From: Halonatronomonas sp051745085
Lineage (GTDB): Bacteria > Bacillota > Halanaerobiia > Halanaerobiales > Halarsenatibacteraceae
DNA: 7,069 nucleotides
Assembly: GCA_051745085.1 (NCBI GenBank)
Contig: JBNJDR010000072.1
Coordinates: 1 to 7,069, forward strand
Reading direction: 5' to 3'
Below, piece by piece: positions 1-6,021 of this stretch; the first letter of the stretch is position 1, and every line of letters begins with the position of its first letter. Under the pieces are notes generated by a model that searched no databases, had not been told where the DNA came from, and saw only the letters and a program-made list of their open reading frames with translations. The position numbers and the translations under genes were made by a program.

Positions 1-653
1 TTATATATAAACTATTTAATAAGAAACTAAAAAAAATAAATACGATAAAATTATTATCATTTACTTTTTTCATAAATATATTATATTTGATGTTTTTCAA
101 TTTCAGCGATCCAGAAATCCTGCCTTATGGAAACCGCATCTGGAAAGGTGCAACCTGGGGGACCTTCCCGGCATGGATCTTCTATTTTGCCGTAGGTTAT
201 TGTAGTGGCAGGAATATTAAACAGTTAAATAAAAGATTAGATAAATACAAAAACTTGATTTTCCCATCGGCAATAATCTTTGGAGGGAGTTTAGCTTACA
301 TGTATCTATCAGGTAGTCTTAGTGAAAATAGCTCAAAAAGGTTTGATATGATTTTATTTTCTACCAGTATGTTTCTCTTAATATATTATATAGGAACAAA
401 GATAAACAACACTCCCAGGTTCTTTAAGTTTATAAGTAGATACTCCTTTGGAATATTTCTTTTTCATATGATTTATTTGTACTTATCTACTTATCTTTTC
501 ACTGAATTCTTTTATATTAAGCTCAACCCATTCTTAACTCTAGTTTTGTTGGTGATAAGTAGTACTATTTTATCAATATTTACAACTTATTTCCTGGATA
601 AAACTTCATACGGGACTCTATTAATCGGGAAATTAGAGAAACCTAAAAATTAA
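1..653 (+). CDS. Acyltransferase-3 family membrane protein, C-terminal part (5' end outside window)
   Basis: The reading frame is open from the left edge (first full codon at position 3) to a TAA at 651-653, giving 216 visible codons. The in-frame TTG and ATG at 87 and 90 are internal codons, because the frame continues upstream without a stop. The visible part is almost entirely hydrophobic, with about six membrane segments separated by short basic loops. A W-G-T-F-P-A-W-I-F-Y-F stretch and a late S-F-G-I-F-L-F-H-M stretch resemble the C-terminal half of acyltransferase-3 (OafA/YfiQ-like) proteins, which transfer acyl groups to cell-surface carbohydrates or polymers. The catalytic N-terminal histidine region of this family would lie outside the window, so the activity cannot be checked. 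The next gene starts 37 bases downstream on the same strand, so the two may be co-transcribed. Family assignment is by overall pattern only; another polytopic membrane protein is possible. Confidence 0.7.
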   Translation, partial: IYKLFNKKLKKINTIKLLSFTFFINILYLMFFNFSDPEILPYGNRIWKGATWGTFPAWIFYFAVGYCSGRNIKQLNKRLDKYKNLIFPSAIIFGGSLAYMYLSGSLSENSSKRFDMILFSTSMFLLIYYIGTKINNTPRFFKFISRYSFGIFLFHMIYLYLSTYLFTEFFYIKLNPFLTLVLLVISSTILSIFTTYFLDKTSYGTLLIGKLEKPKN

Positions 654-677
654 TAATTGTCTATCGTAAATACCTTT

Positions 678-683
678 GGAGGT
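678..683 (+). promoter_or_regulatory. Ribosome binding site of the GDPD gene
   Basis: GGAGGT lies seven bases before the ATG at 691. It decides the start in favour of 691, because the in-frame TTG at 676 overlaps the ribosome site itself. Confidence 0.85.
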
Positions 684-690
684 AGTTCTG

Positions 691-2460
691 ATGAAAAGTT
701 TAATTTTAATGAGCTTTGCTGATTTCAAAAGATACTGGAAAAAATATCTAGCTTTTAGTTTCTTATATTTGCTTCTAAGTAGTTATATTCTGATTCCATT
801 CCTGGGTTACTTTTTTAATAGGTTATTACTAGCTATAAGTTCAGGAGTATTATTAAATAGGTCCGCATTTTCTCTTTTATTAGATCCTATTGGTATTTTG
901 GGATTGATCATTCTCTCTTCACTGGCAGTTATCTTTATTTTTATCGAAATCGGAACCCTAATTATCATTACACATGAAAACAATTTCAACAATAATATTT
1001 TTATTACAGAAGGAATATTTACAACTGTTAGATCTATCAAAGAAATAATGGGTTTTGGAATAATACATCTAGCTTTGCTCCTCTTATTTATAATACCAAT
1101 AGTAAATATCCCTATTATGCCTGAAATATCAAGTTTGATCAGTCTGCCTAATTTTTTTATCGATAATATCTTAAGTAACTTCATCTTTAAATCTATTTAC
1201 TTCACTACTCTTATTTTACTTGTTTATCTTCTAACTAGATTGATCTTCACTTTGCATGAAGTTTTAATAGAGAAGCAAAAAGTATGGCAGGCGATGAAAA
1301 ATAGTTTGCAGCTAACCAAAAAGATAAGTATAAGCATCCTTTTTAAATTAATAATTTTTGATATGCTTATTTTCGCAGCTGGTGTTTTCTTATTTTCCCT
1401 ATTATCCTATATCCCCAATATTTTTACCGGAAAAGTAAATTACCTTATTAATAACTATTTTATAACTATGTCCAGTTTTATCACACTAGTTTATTCTCTT
1501 ATGCTAATCCCCTTGAATATAATCTTTGTCTCAAAACTTTATTACAAAGCTAAAAATAAATCTTTTCTTGATCAAACAATTAACACATATAATCTTGAGA
1601 TTTTTGAAAAACTAGAAAAACTATTTTTTAACTTAATCGATAGTAAAAGATCTGCTCTAGCTTTTATCCTGATCATTAATATCTTAGCTTCATTCTATAT
1701 CGGATATTTTACAACACAGGGAACCATCTATGCTGGACGAGATGTTTTGGTCATTTCTCACAAAGGAGTTGTCGATGGTGAATTTGAAAACTCTCTGACC
1801 GCTATTCGAGCATCTATGGCTGCTGAGGTAGATGCAGTTGGAATGGATGTCCAGCTAACAAAGGACAATGAGATCGTTCTCAATCATGATAGAAGTTTGA
1901 GAAGAACTTTAGGATTGCCCTATAATGTTAGAGATCTAACTTATGAAGAGCTTATTAGTTTAGATGTTACCATGCCATCAGGATTTTTAGCCAGCGACAA
2001 AATTCTGCCAACCCTGGATGAAGCTTTAGCAACGATTGATGGTGAAATGGATATCCATATCGATGTTAAAACTAATAATAATGCTGAAATTTTTGCAGAA
2101 AAGATAGTTGATATCGTTGAAGAAAATGACATGGTTGAGAGAGCGTTCATCCAATCTTTTGACAGGAGTTTTCTCGCCAGAATTAAAGAACTTAATTCTG
2201 AAATAATTACCTGTCAAATCATCTATTACGCCTTAGGTAACCTTGCGGAACTAGAAGCAGATTATTTTACAGTATACCAAGGTATGTTAGATCGTAAATT
2301 GGTTAAAACTGCTCGTAAAGCAGATAAAGGAATCTGGGTATGGACAGTCAATACAGAAGAGGATATTAAAAATGTCCTCCAATACAATATAGATGGAATA
2401 ATAACAGATTATCCATTACTAGTTAAAGAAATCCTGGGTAGAAGGACCATAACTGAGTAA
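691..2460 (+). CDS. Membrane-anchored glycerophosphodiester phosphodiesterase (GDPD) family protein with altered active site
   Basis: This encodes 589 residues. The N-terminal ~340 residues hold about seven membrane segments (near 19-45, 68-95, 119-140, 168-190, 215-240, 256-283 and 321-339), as in the GDPD membrane domain family. Residues ~351-585 form a GDPD TIM-barrel domain. Family hallmarks seen are H357 of the HRG motif (here HKG), E366-N367, D386, H399-D400, K460, an S-F-D at 489-491, W-T-V-N at 551-554, and D-G-I-I-T-D-Y-P ending at 575. Family members hydrolyse glycerophosphodiesters to glycerol 3-phosphate and an alcohol, and may act on lipids or teichoic acids at the membrane. The metal-binding E of the usual E-x-D is glycine here (G384), the E of E-x-K is D458, and HRG is HKG, so activity is uncertain. 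The start is the ATG at 691, seven bases after GGAGGT; an in-frame TTG at 676 overlaps that site and is unlikely. The gene converges on the RidA gene with 9 bases between the stops. Confidence 0.9.
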   Translation: MKSLILMSFADFKRYWKKYLAFSFLYLLLSSYILIPFLGYFFNRLLLAISSGVLLNRSAFSLLLDPIGILGLIILSSLAVIFIFIEIGTLIIITHENNFNNNIFITEGIFTTVRSIKEIMGFGIIHLALLLLFIIPIVNIPIMPEISSLISLPNFFIDNILSNFIFKSIYFTTLILLVYLLTRLIFTLHEVLIEKQKVWQAMKNSLQLTKKISISILFKLIIFDMLIFAAGVFLFSLLSYIPNIFTGKVNYLINNYFITMSSFITLVYSLMLIPLNIIFVSKLYYKAKNKSFLDQTINTYNLEIFEKLEKLFFNLIDSKRSALAFILIINILASFYIGYFTTQGTIYAGRDVLVISHKGVVDGEFENSLTAIRASMAAEVDAVGMDVQLTKDNEIVLNHDRSLRRTLGLPYNVRDLTYEELISLDVTMPSGFLASDKILPTLDEALATIDGEMDIHIDVKTNNNAEIFAEKIVDIVEENDMVERAFIQSFDRSFLARIKELNSEIITCQIIYYALGNLAELEADYFTVYQGMLDRKLVKTARKADKGIWVWTVNTEEDIKNVLQYNIDGIITDYPLLVKEILGRRTITE

Positions 2461-2469
2461 ACTTAGGTA

Positions 2470-2820
2470 TTATTCTATATATGCAGTACCCTCAATCTGA
2501 ACCAAACAATTAGGATTTACAAAATCAGAAGTAACCACTACTCTAACCGGATAGTTACCTTCAGTAAAATATTTGCACCAGATTTTATGCATTTGTTTAA
2601 AGTCGCTTATATCTTTTAATATAACCGTCAGCTTTACAACATCTTTTAATCCTAAATTAATTTCTGCTAAATATTTTTTGAGTTTATTAAAAACATTTTC
2701 CAACTGTTCCGTAAAGTTCATCCCACCTGCTCCCAAATGACCGATATAAACGGTGTCATTGTGAATTACAAAGGTAGATAAATCATATTCATCATAAGGT
2801 GGTATAACAACTCTTTCCAT
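2470..2820 (-). CDS. RidA (YjgF/YER057c/UK114) family protein, short divergent type
   Basis: This encodes 116 residues, slightly shorter than typical RidA (~125-130). RidA proteins form trimers and hydrolyse reactive enamine/imine intermediates such as 2-aminoacrylate in the cytosol, protecting PLP enzymes. Fold hallmarks are D-V-V-K-L-T-V-I-L-K-D at 60-70, followed by I-S-D-F, then P-V-R with the key arginine R93, and a closing Q-I-E-G-T-A. Several ligand-contact positions differ from classical RidA: the S-G-Q after the first strand is G27-H28-L29, the asparagine before the conserved aromatic is H78, and the first glutamate of I-E-I-E is Q108. The loop after the first strand is also shortened. 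It is therefore better called Rid family than RidA proper. Start: the ATG at 2818-2820 follows AAGGAG by ten bases; an in-frame ATG at 2839-2841 would add seven residues but overlaps the ribosome site and has none of its own. It lies 60 bases downstream of yjbQ on the same strand. Confidence 0.85.
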   Translation of the reverse strand: MERVVIPPYDEYDLSTFVIHNDTVYIGHLGAGGMNFTEQLENVFNKLKKYLAEINLGLKDVVKLTVILKDISDFKQMHKIWCKYFTEGNYPVRVVVTSDFVNPNCLVQIEGTAYIE

Positions 2821-2880
2821 AATAATTGAACTCCTTTTCATCCTTAAATTTTATCCAATTTCAATCCTCATATTACAAAT

Positions 2881-3300
2881 CTATTCTCCAATTATCTTAA
2901 CCAGAACTCTTTTTTCCCGCTGACCGTCAAATTCTCCATAAAATATCTGTTCCCAGGGGCCGAAATCCAGTTCTCCTCCCGTTACAGCAACTACTACTTC
3001 TCGGCCCATGATCTGTCTTTTAAGATGGGCATCAGCATTTTCTTCAAAACCATTATGAGCATATTGAGAAACAGGTTCGTGAGGAGCTAATTCTTCCAGC
3101 CAATCCTTGTAATCCTGATGCAGACCACTTTCATCATCATTGATAAAAACACTGGCCGTAATATGCATTGCGTTTACAAGGCATAAGCCCTCCTGGATTC
3201 CACTTTTTCTTAATATCTCCCTAACCTGTTTGGTTATTTTAATCAATTCTACCTTATTTTCCGTGTTAAAATAAAGATGCTTTCTAATTGACTTCATCAT
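2881..3300 (-). CDS. yjbQ: YjbQ/UPF0047 family protein (secondary thiamine-phosphate synthase-like)
   Basis: This encodes 139 residues, the usual length for the family. The whole protein matches the UPF0047 pattern: G-L-C-L-V-N-A-M-H-I-T-A-S-V at 38-51, N-D-D-E-S-G-L-H at 54-61, H82-N83, E-E-N-A-D-A-H-L-K at 86-94, G-R-E-V at 99-102, and L-D-F-G-P-W-E-Q-I-F-Y-G-E-F-D-G at 111-126, ending V-L-V-K-I-I-G-E. The conserved histidines H46, H61, H82 and H92 probably form a metal or catalytic site. E. coli YjbQ has weak thiamine-phosphate synthase activity; the physiological role of the family is unsettled. The loop after H82 looks one residue shorter than the form I know (H-N-x-T-G-E-D-N), which may be a subgroup trait. 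Starts ATG 3298-3300 and 3295-3297 lie 5 and 8 bases after AGGAGG; I chose the first. A GTG at 3304-3306 overlaps the ribosome site and is not credible. First gene of a probable yjbQ-RidA unit. Confidence 0.93.
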   Translation of the reverse strand: MMKSIRKHLYFNTENKVELIKITKQVREILRKSGIQEGLCLVNAMHITASVFINDDESGLHQDYKDWLEELAPHEPVSQYAHNGFEENADAHLKRQIMGREVVVAVTGGELDFGPWEQIFYGEFDGQREKRVLVKIIGE

Positions 3301-3305
3301 AATCA

Positions 3306-3311
3306 CCTCCT
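3306..3311 (-). promoter_or_regulatory. Ribosome binding site of yjbQ
   Basis: AGGAGG on the minus strand, followed by TGATT and then two adjacent ATG codons. It is a near-perfect complement to the 16S rRNA tail. It places the start at 3300 or 3297 and rules out the in-frame GTG that overlaps it. Confidence 0.85.
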
Positions 3312-3376
3312 ATATTAAATGTAAACTATTAAATAACTTACACTGATTAAATTAAGGGAATTTAACTAAAATCCTG

Positions 3377-3428
3377 CATCTTATGATAATTTTACATAAA
3401 AAATTAAATGAAATTGACAAATAAGATG
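3377..3428. repeat. Inverted repeat overlapping the transporter promoter
   Basis: CATCTTAT at 3377-3384 and its exact reverse complement ATAAGATG at 3421-3428 are separated by 36 bases. A further G.T and T-A pair can be added on the outside. The right arm lies between the -35 and -10 elements of the plus-strand promoter, which is where a repressor site could act. The arms are about 44 bases centre to centre. Eight-base repeats occur by chance in AT-rich DNA, so function is only suggested. Confidence 0.45.
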
Positions 3429-3442
3429 TAATGGTATATTTT
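3414..3442 (+). promoter_or_regulatory. Predicted sigma-A promoter for the MFS transporter gene
   Basis: A perfect -35 TTGACA is at 3414-3419. Two overlapping -10 candidates follow: TATATT at 3435-3440 with a 15-base spacer and an upstream TGG extended -10, or TATTTT at 3437-3442 with a 17-base spacer. Transcription would begin near 3447-3450, leaving an untranslated leader of about 75 bases in which I recognise no riboswitch. No equally clear promoter was found for the divergent yjbQ gene. Confidence 0.7.
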
Positions 3443-3512
3443 TAGAGAGAAACTACTGCCGGGATGATTTTTAACTCAAACCAACTTCTATGTTGAAATG
3501 ATAAAATCGGAT

Positions 3513-3519
3513 GGTGATC
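3513..3519 (+). promoter_or_regulatory. Ribosome binding site deciding the MFS start
   Basis: GGTGATC, within GGATGGTGATC, matches the 3' part of the consensus GGAGGTGATC and lies six bases before a TTG at 3526. The ATG at 3511 overlaps this element and has no purine-rich site upstream of it. Confidence 0.55.
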
Positions 3520-3525
3520 ATTATC

Positions 3526-4650
3526 TTGCCTTTTAAAATTTTCTTTCTGTTCTATTACATCTTTGTTGCTGCTATTTCCTATGGAAATATATATTTAAAC
3601 GGTATCGGTATTTCAGCCAGCCAGATCGGGTTTATGACTTCTACTGCTCGAGGGTTGTCAATCTTAATCCTGCCCTTGTGGGGGATGGCTGCTGATTATC
3701 TGGGTGCTACCCGGCGAGCCCTAACTTTTGCTATTGGCGGTACCATCCTTGCCCTGCTTGCTTTCACTCAAACCGAAAGTTATTTTATTATTTTTCTAAT
3801 TTACATTATTTTCATCTTATTTGATGGACCTATCGTTTCCCTCTCAGATGCTTTGATTCTCAATCATCTCAAAGATAAAGCAGAAGAATATGGCCGTTTT
3901 CGTGTCTGGGGCTCAATAGGTTATATGTTAGCAGTTACTCCAGTCGGCTTTATAATCGAACAGACCGCCACCCGCAACCTATTTTATATAGGGGCAGGTT
4001 TTTTGCTTCTGGCCCTGCTCACCGGAAGTAAACTTCCTCATGGAGAAAAATCGATCCGAATCTCTCATCCAAGTGACTTCAAGTTAATCTTAAAGAATAA
4101 AGAATTATTTTATTTTTTGCTGTTTACCTTCTTTTTGCAGACGCCCTTGATGGCCAATTTTACTTTTCTCCCTATCTTCTTTACAGCCCAGGGCGGTGGT
4201 GAAACTCTTTTCGGATTAGCTATGTTAATCGGTTCTGCCAGCGAATTGATCATATTTCAAAAGTCTACTTTCTTCTTCCGAAATTTTAAATTAAAAAATA
4301 TCTTGATGATCTCTGCCCTAAGTTTTACTCTCCGCTGGGCGCTGATCGGATTTTTCCCCATCATTCCAGTACTTCTTTTAAGTCAGCTCTTACACAGCCT
4401 GACTTTTGCCCTCTTCCACGTTACCGCGGTTAATAATATCTCCAGATTGGTGGGGGCAGAATTTCAAGCTACAGGTCAAAACCTATATGCCTCTACTATC
4501 GCCATCAGTACAGTTACCGGCAGCCTGATAGGAGGAATAATATACGACACACTTGGCGGCAGTTCTCTCTATCTATTGGGAAGTTTGATCTCTCTCCTGG
4601 CTGGAATAACCTATTATCTGGTAATAACCTGGCAGACATCTCGAATCTGA
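3526..4650 (+). CDS. MFS transporter (MFS_1-like / LacY-like group)
   Basis: This encodes about 374 residues with roughly twelve hydrophobic segments, the size of compact major facilitator proteins; it acts in the cytoplasmic membrane. The signature loop between helices 2 and 3 is visible as G-M-A-A-D-Y-L-G-A-T-R-R at residues 53-64. D-G-P-I-V-S-L-S-D-A near 100-109 and Y-G-R-F-R-V-W-G-S-I-G-Y at 122-133 match the MFS_1-like / nucleoside-proton-symporter-related group, and the late L-H-S-L-T-F-A segment is also typical. The substrate cannot be deduced; this group includes sugar and nucleoside proton symporters and many uncharacterised exporters. Start choice: TTG at 3526 follows GGTGATC with good spacing and begins M-P-F-K-I-F-F; the alternative ATG at 3511 adds five residues but lacks a ribosome site. 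The gene has its own promoter, is divergent from yjbQ, and lies 71 bases before the channel gene with no clear terminator between. Confidence 0.88.
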   Translation: MPFKIFFLFYYIFVAAISYGNIYLNGIGISASQIGFMTSTARGLSILILPLWGMAADYLGATRRALTFAIGGTILALLAFTQTESYFIIFLIYIIFILFDGPIVSLSDALILNHLKDKAEEYGRFRVWGSIGYMLAVTPVGFIIEQTATRNLFYIGAGFLLLALLTGSKLPHGEKSIRISHPSDFKLILKNKELFYFLLFTFFLQTPLMANFTFLPIFFTAQGGGETLFGLAMLIGSASELIIFQKSTFFFRNFKLKNILMISALSFTLRWALIGFFPIIPVLLLSQLLHSLTFALFHVTAVNNISRLVGAEFQATGQNLYASTIAISTVTGSLIGGIIYDTLGGSSLYLLGSLISLLAGITYYLVITWQTSRI

Positions 4651-4673
4651 TTAAGTAATGTAAGAAAGACTAT

Positions 4674-4702
4674 TTGTAGTTAGCGTAAAAAATTCTTATA
4701 AT
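4674..4702 (+). promoter_or_regulatory. Possible promoter for the mechanosensitive channel gene
   Basis: TTGTAG at 4674-4679 and a perfect TATAAT at 4697-4702 are separated by 17 bases. The -35 matches consensus only in its TTG. The predicted transcription start near 4709 would put the ribosome site at the very 5' end of the message, which is tight. Read-through from the MFS gene is an alternative or additional source of transcription. Confidence 0.4.
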
Positions 4703-4708
4703 TAAACT

Positions 4709-4717
4709 AGAGGTGAT
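4709..4717 (+). promoter_or_regulatory. Ribosome binding site of the MscS-family gene
   Basis: AGAGGTGAT, with its AGGTG core ending six bases before the ATG at 4722. It excludes the in-frame GTG at 4713, which lies inside it. Confidence 0.75.
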
Positions 4718-4721
4718 TTCT

Positions 4722-5768
4722 ATGTTGATTAATTTTGCTATTAGTTTATCTATTTTTTTAGCACTATATTTTATTACGCTTAAATCGTCCCGGTTTATAT
4801 TCAAAAATTTATCCTCCAAGAAATACAAGGTTATTCGAGATAATCTTAAACATCCTTTGTTTGCCTTGCTTTTAAACATAGCTCTCTTAATCCCTTTTGC
4901 CTTTGCCCATAATCTCAATATATTCCTGGAAAACATTAATCACTTTCTCAATATTACCTTCATCTTTGCTTTAAGCTGGTTCCTGATCGGTTTAGTTAGT
5001 TTAGCTCGAGAATATTTAGTACAAAAACACAAGATGAATGTCACCGATAATCTTCGAGCTAGAAAAGCTCAGACCCAATTTCGCCTTTTCGAACGGGTAA
5101 TTAAGGTCCTGATCGTCTTTTTTGCTGTAGCTGCAGCATTAATGACATTCGAGTCAATCCGCAGTATCGGTCTTAGTTTATTCGCTTCTGCCGGGGTTGC
5201 TAGTATTATCATTGGTTTCTCTGCCCAAAAATTTATCGCTTCTTTAATCGCGGGACTGCAACTGGCAGTAACCCAACCGATCAGAATAGATGACGTGGTA
5301 ATTGTCGATGGAGAATGGGGCTGGATTGAGGAAATTAATCTGACTTACGTTATAGTCAAGGTCTGGGATCACCGGAGGTTGGTAGTTCCTACTACATACT
5401 TTATGGAGAATGTCTTTCAAAACTGGACTAGAAAGTCATCTTTTATCCTGGGTACGGTATTTCTTTATACTGATTACACAGTTTCTATTGATGCTATCCG
5501 CGAGGAACTAGACCGCCTCCTAACGGATAACGAACTATGGGAAGGCTCGGTTAAAGTAGTTCAGGTCACAGATGCCACGGAAAAATCCATGGAACTCAGA
5601 ATTTTAGTCAGCGCCGATGATTCACCTACCGCCTGGGAATTACGGGTTTTTCTGCGCGAAAAATTAGTTAAATTTATTCAGAATAACTATCCAGAGAGTC
5701 TCCCCAGGACCAGAATTGAATTCCCCGAAAAACCTGGAACTAGTTTTGCTTCCCAACAAAATAAATAA
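4722..5768 (+). CDS. MscS-family small-conductance mechanosensitive ion channel
   Basis: This encodes 348 residues. About five hydrophobic segments are seen (near 2-20, 45-63, 78-97, 126-143 and the pore helix region 150-183). The pore-lining helix is the Ala/Gly-rich stretch at residues 155-181, containing S-A-G-V-A-S-I-I-I-G-F-S-A-Q. It is followed by the beta domain, with Q-P-I-R-I-D-D-V-V at 185-193, G-W-I-E-E-I at 200-205, and W-D-H-R-R-L-V-V-P then N-W-T-R at 215-237. These are standard for MscS-type channels, which open under membrane tension to release solutes during hypo-osmotic shock. The tail (about 245-335) fits the mixed alpha/beta cytoplasmic vestibule domain. Start: ATG 4722 follows AGAGGTGAT; the in-frame GTG at 4713 overlaps that site and is rejected. 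It lies 71 bases downstream of the MFS gene, possibly with its own promoter. Confidence 0.93.
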   Translation: MLINFAISLSIFLALYFITLKSSRFIFKNLSSKKYKVIRDNLKHPLFALLLNIALLIPFAFAHNLNIFLENINHFLNITFIFALSWFLIGLVSLAREYLVQKHKMNVTDNLRARKAQTQFRLFERVIKVLIVFFAVAAALMTFESIRSIGLSLFASAGVASIIIGFSAQKFIASLIAGLQLAVTQPIRIDDVVIVDGEWGWIEEINLTYVIVKVWDHRRLVVPTTYFMENVFQNWTRKSSFILGTVFLYTDYTVSIDAIREELDRLLTDNELWEGSVKVVQVTDATEKSMELRILVSADDSPTAWELRVFLREKLVKFIQNNYPESLPRTRIEFPEKPGTSFASQQNK

Positions 5769-5902
5769 AAATAGGAAATAATGATACTAATTGGTCTCTT
5801 ATAATTCTCTGCTGAGTTGACGGTATCACCTCCTATTCAGCTCCGTTTTAAATCTTTTTACTCCTATAAAATATTTACCAGCAGAAAAAATTAAATTTCT
5901 CT
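5769..5902. other. Noncoding stretch with an orphan Shine-Dalgarno-like element
   Basis: This stretch between the channel gene and the tRNA terminator carries no convincing gene. Read on the minus strand, 5825-5836 is ATAGGAGGTGAT, identical over 12 bases to the ribosome site of yjbQ (3302-3313), yet no ATG, GTG or TTG follows at usable spacing. The element sits in the loop between GCTGA (5811-5815) and TCAGC (5837-5841), which could pair as a weak five-base stem. On the plus strand the same bases resemble the 3' tail of 16S rRNA. No T-run hairpin terminator for the channel gene was found. Confidence 0.4.
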
Positions 5903-5927
5903 AAAAAAAGCTCCCGTACGGGAGCTT
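5903..5927 (-). terminator. Rho-independent terminator of the tRNA-Gly/tRNA-Thr transcript
   Basis: The perfect palindrome AAGCTCCCGTACGGGAGCTT occupies 5908-5927. On the minus strand its hairpin (GCTCCC stem, GTAC loop) is followed directly by a run of seven Ts. It lies just after the 3' end of the tRNA-Thr gene. On the plus strand no T-run follows, so it is unlikely to stop transcripts from the channel gene. Confidence 0.9.
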
Positions 5928-5938
5928 AGAATATTCTA

Positions 5939-6014
5939 TGGAGCTGGTGATCCGAATCGAACGGACAACCTGCAGTTTACGATACTGCTGCTCTGCCAAT
6001 TGAGCTACACCAGC
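5939..6014 (-). tRNA. tRNA-Thr (anticodon CGU)
   Basis: This is a 76-base gene including an encoded CCA. The acceptor stem GCTGGTG pairs with CACCAGC. The D arm is GCTC/GAGC, the anticodon stem GCAGT pairs with ACTGC, and the seven-base loop ATCGTAA puts CGT at positions 34-36, reading the threonine codon ACG. The T arm is GTCCG/CGGAT (one G-T pair) with loop TTCGATT, and the discriminator base is T. It lies 7 bases downstream of tRNA-Gly and shares its promoter and terminator. ACG should be an infrequent codon in this AT-rich genome. Confidence 0.95.
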
Positions 6015-6021
6015 TTATAAT

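Noticed and set aside
807..1184. Minus-strand open frame of 125 codons inside the GDPD membrane domain
   Set aside because: It lies wholly opposite a well-supported gene, has no recognisable domain, and arises from the reverse complement of hydrophobic codons.
1941..2217. Two minus-strand open frames opposite the GDPD catalytic domain
   Set aside because: They overlap each other and lie opposite conserved GDPD motifs; no domain or supported ribosome site was seen.
3464..3496. Possible 10-codon leader peptide in the MFS leader (ATG at 3464, TGA at 3494-3496)
   Set aside because: It has no properly spaced ribosome site and no run of regulatory codons; chance occurrence is likely.
3447..3512. 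Riboswitch in the ~75-base leader of the MFS gene
   Set aside because: I compared by eye with TPP, preQ1, fluoride, ZTP and guanidine consensus elements and found no match; no terminator hairpin precedes the gene.
4670..4936. Minus-strand open frame of 88 codons opposite the start of the channel gene
   Set aside because: It is antisense to the channel N-terminus and its promoter region, with no family pattern.
5903..5927. Palindrome as a terminator for the channel gene on the plus strand
   Set aside because: Only the minus-strand reading has a T-run after the hairpin; on the plus strand the A-run precedes it.
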